From assembly GCA_030068145.1 (NCBI GenBank), contig JAPJBO010000085.1, positions 148,501 to 212,500 of the forward strand: a stretch of 64,000 bases of DNA, in the 5' to 3' direction. This document shows positions 45,601 to 54,600 of this stretch, piece after piece. The notes under the pieces were generated by a model that ran no database searches, was not told the DNA's origin, and saw nothing but the letters and a program-made list of their open reading frames with translations. How positions within the stretch are numbered: position 1 is the stretch's first letter; the number at the start of each line of letters is the position of its first letter. This DNA comes from Diplonema papillatum. Lineage: Eukaryota > Euglenozoa > Diplonemea > Diplonemida > Diplonemidae. The position numbers and the translations under genes were made by a program.

Positions 45601-48600
45601 AAGAGCGGGGGAAGGAGTTGAGCATACTCGTTCTTCTGTGGTGTTGGTGACGCGGGCAATGCCACGGTCGCTGAACCCTGCTTTCTTGGCCAAGACGAGG
45701 ATGTCGGTGCGGATTTGCTTCTTGTTCGACGTCAGCTTCTGCTCGATGTCGACAAGGTTCTGCAGCTTGCTGAGGAACCACCGGTCGATCTTCGTCAGTT
45801 GGTACACGCGCTCAACTCCGTAGCCTCGTGTCAGTGCCACAGCAATCGCGAAAACACGACGGTCACTGTGGGGCGTTGGTTTTGGTGTGGCTGGGCTTTG
45901 GGTGAAAGATAGTTTTCGAGGGCTTTGTTCGGGCTCAAAGCCCTCGAATGCTCACCACGCATGTTTGCAAACGCAACACGTAGTATCACAACAGAAAACC
46001 GCAACTGATCTTGTAAACAGCTTGAGGTTTCATTCAGTGGGCATTGTTCACGTTGCCCTACCATGGCCTTTTCTGGCCGTCTCTTGAGACCCTTTTCTTG
46101 TCTGGCGGTCTCGATGTGCCTGTCACCTACTGATGCCGCCTTTTCCCTTGTTTTCTTTCAGCTTTTGGCAGTTTTCAATGCAACGTTGGGGGGAGAAGGG
46201 ATAAACAGCAAGCGCATGTCTTTGTGAAGCTGGCGTCGCGGTTCTTTCGGTTGGCGACACACCAAGCTCGGCCATAGACGCGCACATAGCACTTACGGCA
46301 CAGGTGATGGTTCCTTGATCGTTGTACCAATCGGATCGCTGCAAATTTTGCATCAGAACATGAGAGATTGCGGCACACCTGGGGTTGGACAGCAGCTCAT
46401 CGAGCTCCTCGTCGGGGCATTTGTTTTCCTCCGCGCTAGCGAGGTCACTGTGTGTGTGTATGCTTGAGTCCGTGGCTTGAAGTGGGTAACGCTGAATCGA
46501 AGTATAGCCACTTGTCACTTTCGTCAGTCGGCTTGAGTTTCCGACACGCTGGTTGTGCGTCCTGTGACTCCTCCCCGAAGGGTGGGTGGGGCGGGACCCT
46601 TCGGGGGATGGATAGAGCGTGGGGGGCTGTCAGCTTCTCCATCCGCCTCTCGGCTACAAGACTTCTGTTTTCATCTTGCGTCGTCAGCTGCACGGGGGTT
46701 TCGGCCCCGTGCAACAGCTGAGTGTCTTTACACAGGCGGCACATCTCACCCAAGGATGTGGCAAGCTCTCTGTGCAATGAGCTTAGTCTGACTAGCTGTT
46801 CCGACCTCGTGGCGCAAGCACCCTGGGTCACATCGAGTCCTGCTCTGAGACTCGCTCGCACGGGAAAATGGCACGAATCACTTGTCGCCAAGCATTGGGA
46901 AATGCTGACGACTGCTACCTCGGTGTGTGTGGATGTGGAATTCAATTATGGGTCAACCCACCCACTAACCCTGTCGCCGAATATAGCCCAGGTGTGCGTG
47001 GTGCGTCGCAACTAAGTATTTGTGTGGACTCGCTCAGTATCAAGGCAGCCTCTGAGCTTTCAGGTCCGTCTGTCATGACGATATCAGCTTGCGCAATGGG
47101 AGGTGAACCTACCCACCTCGACGGAATGTCCTCTCCGTGCGTGTAGGACCTTCTGGTCGTTGTGTCAGGCTGGAGTTTGTGCTGAACTATGGAATGTGTG
47201 TTCAACTGTCCACTGTGTTGACTCGGGTGTTTCGTAGACCTAGCAAGCTGCAACTGTCAAGAAGATAAACCCGTGGAGCCTGCCGAGACACCTCCCCACA
47301 CACACACACACACACACACGAAACGGGAGATTTGAAGCAATACCCGAAGCCGTCGATGCCTCCGTCGACCATGCGGAGACCCTTCTGGAAGGCCTCCTCG
47401 AACTTGCGGCCGATGGACATGACCTCGCCGACGCTCTTCATCGCCGATCCGATGGCGGAAGACACGCGGCTGAACTTGCGCATGTCCCACCGCGGGAACT
47501 TGATGACACAGTAGTCGAGTGACGGCTCGAAGCATGCGCACGTCGACTGCGTCACGGCATTGCGGATGTCGGTCAGCTTCGTTCCGAGTGCCAACTTCGC
47601 CGCCACGTAGGCGAGCGGGTATCCGGTCGCCTTCGAGGCCAAAGCGCTGGAACGCGAGAGGCGTGCGTTCATCTCGATGACGCAGTAGTCTTTGCTGAAC
47701 GGGTCGACGGCGTACTGCACGTTGCACTCGCCGATGATCCCGATGTGGCGGGCGATTTTGATGGCGGCCTTACGCAGAGTGTAGTACTCGTCATTGGTGA
47801 GGGTCTGGCTGGGCGCGACGACGACAGAGTCGCCAGTGTGGACTCCCAACGGGTCGAAGTTCTCCATGTTGCACACGGTGATGCAGTTGTCGTCCGCATC
47901 ACGCACCACTTCGTACTCGATCTCCTTCCAGCCCTTCAACGACCTGTCAACGATGACCTGGTCCGTCGATGAAAACGCCTTCTGGCACAGCTCCTTCATC
48001 TCCACGTCGTTCTCGGCAAACCCGGATCCGAGACCGCCAAGGGCGAACGCTGATCGAACCAGCACCGGGTATCCGATCCTGTTCGCGACTGCGAGTGCCG
48101 ATTCCACGCTGGTGGCCACCTGCAGAATGAGGTTGCGGGTTGCAGAACCAGAAACACTTGCTCTGTAACACACAAAAGAATGGGCGTCGTGTTTCGGTTG
48201 TACACGACCGAGGGTCCCACATGTTCAATAATATGAGACTCACAACATGCGAAAAGACATAAAACATATGCGACGGTTCGTGTTCGTCAACATCAATTAT
48301 GAAATCTCTTGTTCTTTCCTGGTTAGTAACGAATGGGTCGTGCACGTGATGAGGGGGTAAGCCGGGGTCGTTGTTATTGGTACTGGTTATGAGGGATGAG
48401 GAAAAGTAAGAAAGATTTTTTCGGTGGTCTCCGCTGGCCCGGTAGTTTGTGCTACCGCCAAATTCTTTTACACTCGTTCTCTTCTCTACTCACTGCTGTA
48501 CGTACACTTTCACTCTTCTTCTCACCTTGGCAAGCCAAAAAAGACTTCTGTGACCGACACCACGAACACATTCGCAATGAATGTGGCCCTGGGCCGCCCC

Positions 48601-51600
48601 ACGTGCATACATGTTGAGCACTGAGTTCTTTTGAGTACATGAACATTAGGATTAGCATGCACTTTCTCGTTGGTCAGCTTACTTTATGACGTCGTCACCT
48701 GCCATTGCGTCGTCAAGATCGAGTACATGTGGAGTTAGCGGGACTAGGTCTTCTTGTATTCCGACTGTGTCGGCGAGCTCAGGCGTATGCGGTCGTCCGA
48801 AGACGAGCTCAATGCGGACGATGATACCAGGCTGTGATATCGAGCTCCATTTGTTGAATGCTGCGCTTTCGCGCCGCGAGCTTTTTCTTGGGTTCCCCCG
48901 CCGGCAGTTCTGCCGAGGCAGTCGCTCGGGGGGACAATCTTCATGGGACGAAGACGATGATTTGCGCAGGGTTGCCATGCAGCCCGCAGTCAACTCTGTT
49001 ACTTTGATAGACAGGGGTAGGCCGGGGGGATTGCAAGAACGTGCTTGAAATGGATATGTGCTCAACACCGCACTGGTCCCGTCTGCGCCTTGTTTCGGTC
49101 CTTTAAGCCACGGACACATAAGGCGGACCATCATCAGCGTGGAACCTGAGTGTCTGCAGACAGGACTGCGGTGTGAGTCTGGTTTTTCAGGCGGCTGTTC
49201 GTAGCTCGTCACAGCCAGGACCACCCGTGCTACTAGAGCACAGGCGAATCCGTCACGGGGAGAAGGCCCCTACAACCGTGTCTGAGCAATCAGTTAAAAA
49301 CTCAGGGCACTCGCCCTGATTGTGACTGCGACTCGCTAGGCAGCACTGTCTTGTCTTCTTTTTACGGTGGCAATCTGCGAAGTAAACTCCGCAGAGCACA
49401 TGGACATGGCGTTGCCGTGTGCAGCACCAATGGTTGAAGTACCAAAGGGAAAAGAGTGCGAGGAAGTTATCCTGCGTGCTGAGGGCAGCAAGTCGCGTTA
49501 CGCGAAGTACCCTACACGGTGGACCGGTCAAGGGCTGGTGCGGTCAATGACCGCACCACGCTGACCGCAATAATGTTGACCGGTACCTTGCGGTCATTGA
49601 CCGGTAGGGTACTGGTCATTGATCGCACCCATGCGGTCATTGACCGCACCCATGCGGTCATTGACCGCATCCATGCGGTCATTGACCGCACCCATGCGGT
49701 CATTGACCGCACCCATGCGGTCATTGACCGCAACATTGCGGTCAATAACCGGTATTTATGACAGTTTGCAAGGTAAAATATGCAGCAAAGTATACCCATG
49801 CAAGGCCTAATTCTCGAAGTACGCACTTACAACTATACGTACCCCCCCCGTGTAAGTGGCTCACCCTTTTTACCCGTGAAAGCGTCTCAAACCGACCTCG
49901 CAGAGGAGTGAGACACTTTCACGGGCAGCTGACAGTTTTTTGATTGGCAACGAGCCTGGTGGTGTAGCTCTCTCAAACGATGCGACGGTGAGCCCGTGCG
50001 AAGAAAGACACGGGACGCCACGCACCTTTCCATCGTAACAGACGATGTAAAACCCAAGGTTGACTGTCGACCTTTGCAAACTCTTCGATGCAACGAGTGC
50101 CTCCAGTCTCGCAAACAGTTGTGTCCGGCGTACACAAAAATTAGTGTGGCGTCCACTACTATGAGAACAGATGATTTCAACAGGAAGGCAGCCTTTGCAA
50201 ATAGCACAATATCTCTTCAACGAGAGAAAGTGCGAACAAAGGCTGCGAGCGCACAAACAAAGGCAAGTTGTCGACAAAGATTCTACTTGTCGACAGCGGA
50301 GTCGCAAACTTTGCCGTCGTCAGCTCGGCAAAGAAGATGTGCTGCGGGACATCTCTACGGGGCCCACATCGCCATGGAGTTTCTGCTCTTCGTATTGTCT
50401 GACGAGAACTGCCCAGAAGAAAGGGAAAAGTAAGAACACGTCTTTGTAACTGATATCACTAGCGCAAGGGAATGTTGAGTGACTGCCTTAACCCGGGAAA
50501 CGAGCTTGGGCGAGGTCACCTTCCATCCACCACAACGCCAGTGAGAAAATTCCTCACCGTAAGTACAATCGAATCGAGCATCAGCGCCAATCATGGTCAG
50601 CGGATTGAGGGAACCGATTACTGACTCGGTTTCCACATGAGGGGAAAACGTTGCTCGTCACGTATCGTCAAAGCGCCAAAGAGCACACCCGGAATGCTAC
50701 CTGAAGCAGCAGAAGACAAGCAACATCAGAGACCCGCAACATCAACATTAAAGCCAGCGGCGAGGGTCAAGAAGACGGCACTGACGCGAGCGAAGAAGCG
50801 GACGAACTCTGCGTCGGAGCCGACAACAAAACGGCGTAGAAGAGCGCCCATCGAAGCGCGGCCATCGCCCGAGGGGGCTAAAGAGGCGAAAACATCACAT
50901 CACGTGCGAACCGGCGATGCAGATTATCGCTACAGATTCTTGCATGCTATCCCAAATCTCTTTTCGACTTTCGTGGTGCATCAACTCCCTGAGTGCAACT
51001 GTGAGAGCCCACCAGTCCCGCCCGTCCCTGCGTGCCGGCATCGGACCACGCCTCCACGAGGGTGCAGCTTCGAGTCGAAGCCGACCCACCGGTTGTCCGA
51101 TAGACGCCGGCTCACCCCCGCAGGAACGGAACGATATCGTCCCCCACGCGGACTAGCGACTCCCAGCCCAGGGAACCGGTCAGGACCTGGTGCGCCAGGG
51201 TCACCATCCGCAAGCACTGGGCTCACCCTGCAGTGCAGTGTGCCCCATACCGTCCACGCTCAAATGGCGGTCTCGACGACTTCCAGACGCCGCGCAGAGT
51301 CATTTGCGTCAAATCGACCGAGCAAAAGAGGAGGTGCGGCTTCTGCACCCACCCTTGCTTCAGCCGGTACCTCTTCGCTGCGAAGTCAAACTCGACTCCC
51401 ATGACAACCGGCGTCGAGCTGGGCTCGAAGACTTCTCGTCCTTGCTCGAGGACAGACTACTCGTCCTTGACCATCATGCGCACCATACGGGCACGCTGCA
51501 GGACCCGGTTGCGCACAGCGCGAAGCGCGCCCGGACAGGCACCGACAAGGGCCCAGTCGTCGTACCAGACTATCCTGTCGTCAAGCTCCGAGATGACAAA

Positions 51601-54600
51601 ATCAGAGTCCTGCGCAATCATAGAAAACGACCTGCCCAGGCGTCACCGTTACAGAGCTACGCCCCCGTCGGGTCTCCTGGTCCGAATCCCGAAGAAATGC
51701 GTAGTTTTGTTTTATTCTTTTACTTGTTAGTTGTCGACAACTTTTTTTGTATTGAGGTGTCATTCAGATGTAAATCCAAAGCCGCCCACGTCAAATTTTG
51801 TTAAGCAGCGGCTGCCAAAACTTGCCGTGACACGAAAGCGCCGTCTTCCCGACCTTCGCTGCTGAAGTCGATGTCGATGTTGCGGGTCCTCGCTCCGCCT
51901 TCCTCTTCTTCGTTGTTGTTTCTTCACCTCTCGCCACGGCCGCCCGGTGGTGCCCTTTCCTGCAGCAGTGCCCGCGTCACCTACTCCTCAGGTCGGCGTG
52001 TTTCTTGCAGCTGTCGCACGTCGGCATCTCATGGTCGAGACATCGGTGGTGATGGTTGCGACAGCATTCCGTTGTCGTCTTACATGTGGTGCACTGCGTC
52101 ATCCGGTGCTCGGCACACATTTTCCGCTCACCCCACTTTTCGTGTCGGGGAATCCCTTCCGGTACGAGCCACGGGTCTCCTCCGACAACGGCCGACTTCT
52201 TGCCCTTCTTCTTCTGCGTGGTGTCGTCGAAGGCCGTCCATCTCGCTGCACGCTCCGCCCTCTCTCTTCCGTACGTCGGGAAAAGGTCCATCCCCCACGC
52301 CTCGCCTTCAGCTGCGTCTCCAAGACTCATGCCTCGACACTCGGGCCTGTTGTCCGTGGCTCTCGGAGCAGGGAGCCCCGGGGCTGGTCGGTGCCCGGGG
52401 CTCAGCCCCGGAGCGCTCCAGGAGCCCGACAGGGACGGGCATAGAACACACTTTCTACTGTTTTCCAGGTAGATCCGTTCCCAGCCGCGAGCGAGGCGAC
52501 TCCTCGACTCGTCTGGCAGAAGAGGATAAAGGCCTCCCAGAGCTTGTATTTCCCAGCACCTTTCTTTCTTGTCCTGCTCATCCGCACCCAGTTCACTTTG
52601 GTCGTCAACGCAAACCCGTCAACGCTCTCGTCCTCCGAATCTTCATCGACGGGTGAAGATCAGAGCCAAAGGGGACAGCTTTATCGGTCTCAGGGGTGAA
52701 CACCGACGACCCCCTGCAGATGGCGCAGTACATGGCGCAGCTTGGGTGCGGCGGCCATCACTCAGCTGCCACCCGGACCGTGTTAACGAGTTTTCAGATT
52801 TTTCTGGACTCGGTGCCGTCGCCGCCGAAGAACCTGGCAGACCAGATCACTGCCTGGGGAGCTTGGCCGACGGCCGCCGCCCAGGCTTTGATGTGGGCAA
52901 GGGGCGGTCCATCGTCTCCTCGCCGCCGCGGAAAATTGGCCTCATCTCGTAGCCCGTTGGGCTCCCCGGCGTCGGCCGTCCTACTGGGAATTGGAAGAAA
53001 TAGGACTTCAGGTCCCGAGCAGTTGTTGGTACTCGTGGCCCGGGAAAAGCAGGAGGTTCGGGCCCGAGATCCCATCGAGGTGCCGCAGCACGATGCGGAC
53101 AGAGGAGCGGCAACGAGTCCGCGGGCGTCGGGCGGGCGTGAAGGAGTTCAGGACGATCTTCGATGCCGTCCATGACCACGGCGCTGCTCCGCAGATTCTG
53201 GGCGAGTTTCTGGCGCTGCTTAGAACCTCGAGTATGCGGGCGTCCAGGGCGCACAAGGTTCTTGACATATGAGGCCATAAATTTGGTGCCTCCGCTCGCG
53301 CCCCGACTACTTGGCACAGATCGGAGCGCGAGCGGCCAGGCGAGTCCTGGTCAAGACCGCGGCACAACGTCTACAACTTCGAAGCCATCTAAACTTTACA
53401 CAGGTGCAGGTGTGACACCCGCAAAGTGGACTGCACAGTTCACCCGGTGCTGGAGCACACCGTGTGATTGTGACCGCAGAAATCCCACCAAAAAGCCCTG
53501 TATGTGACACCCAACATACCTTTTCTCCAACCAGCGTTTCTGACCCCCAAACGCAGAAGCACGTTTACCAGAAAAGAGAGAGACCGAGACCGGGTGATTT
53601 TCAACCCAAAAAGGCAGGAATCCCTTGTGGCTTACCACAGGATGCGTTCAATGACCGCAACATTGCGGTCATTGACCGCAATGTTGCGGTCATTGACCGC
53701 AAGGGTGCGGTCAATGACCGCAAGGGTGCGGTCATTGACCGCAAGGTATGCGGTCAATGACCGCATAACTTTCTCAGCTGACCGGTCAAAAACTGACCGG
53801 TCAAACATGCGGTCATGACCATGACCGGTCCACCGTGTGGGACGCCGTCCTGCCCCGTCTTCGCCACCAGAAAAAAACTCGAGGGACTGCGCGTGTGTAG
53901 TTCCTATTTGGTAGGTTGAACACGATACGCTGTTGTTGCAGTTTGTTTGTACGTGCCGGGGGAGGATTCGCATGCTAGTGAATGATAGTGAGTGAATACC
54001 CATTAAATTCCGCTCCTTCGAGGGGTCGCTCGGAGCCGTTGCTTCCACTCGTCCCGCGCATTTAACGTACATTTAATGCCGCATTCGCCCAAACAGAATA
54101 CGTGGTTACTGGTTACGGTCCTTAGCTGGCCTGCTAAAGCTGTGGGACAGAGCCGACGGCGCCGCTGCTAGCAGGGGCCTGTGCGGGACTGACTAAGCGA
54201 CGGAGGCGGCAGGTGCGCAACCGTGGCTGTGAGTCTAACAGACGGAGCTCAGCTGGCGGCGAGCAAGCTTGCGTTTGCTGGCCGACCGCGCCATTCAGCT
54301 CACGTGTCTATTGGATTGTCCCCAAAAAACACGCTGCCAGCGCTCTCTTTCGTGTTTACAATGCATTGTTACTACGAAGAAAAGGGCTGACCTGACTCAT
54401 CGCAACCTTCTCGCCGATTTCGGCCAGCTTCTCAGCGAAGATCTCTCTGTCCTCGGTGGCGATGATGGCGTCGACCGGCGTGCCCAGCACCTGGACGTTG
54501 TACTTCTCGAGGACACCGCTGTCTCGCAATTTCACACCGCAGTTGAGAGCTGTCTGTCCGCCGAACTGAAGCATGATGCTGTCGGGCCTCTCCTTGATGA

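Larger units (their letters stand above)
49514..53838. mobile_element. 4.3-kb TIR element with palindromic subterminal arrays, intron 3 of copy B
   Basis: The ends are perfect inverted repeats ACACGGTGGACCGGTCA (49514-49530, 53822-53838). Inside each end is a tandem array of the palindrome TGCGGTCATTGACCGCA and variants (about 49531-49753 and 53644-53820). The homologous intron of copy A lacks it: flanks GAAGTACCCTA (49503-49513) and GTGGGACGCCGTCC (53837-53850) correspond to 20240-20250 and 25813 onward. Interior: a repeat shared with 63664-64000, a LINE 3' fragment, and frames with no recognised family (50637-51404 begins Lys/Arg-rich; 52696-53175 plus). Inverted ends with subterminal repeats suggest a DNA transposon. 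No target duplication is obvious and no transposase is recognised. Confidence 0.6.

Noticed and set aside
49531-49753. CRISPR array from short palindromic repeats
   Set aside because: Spacers are only about 4 bp and the array pairs with an inverted partner 4 kb away at the other end of an element.
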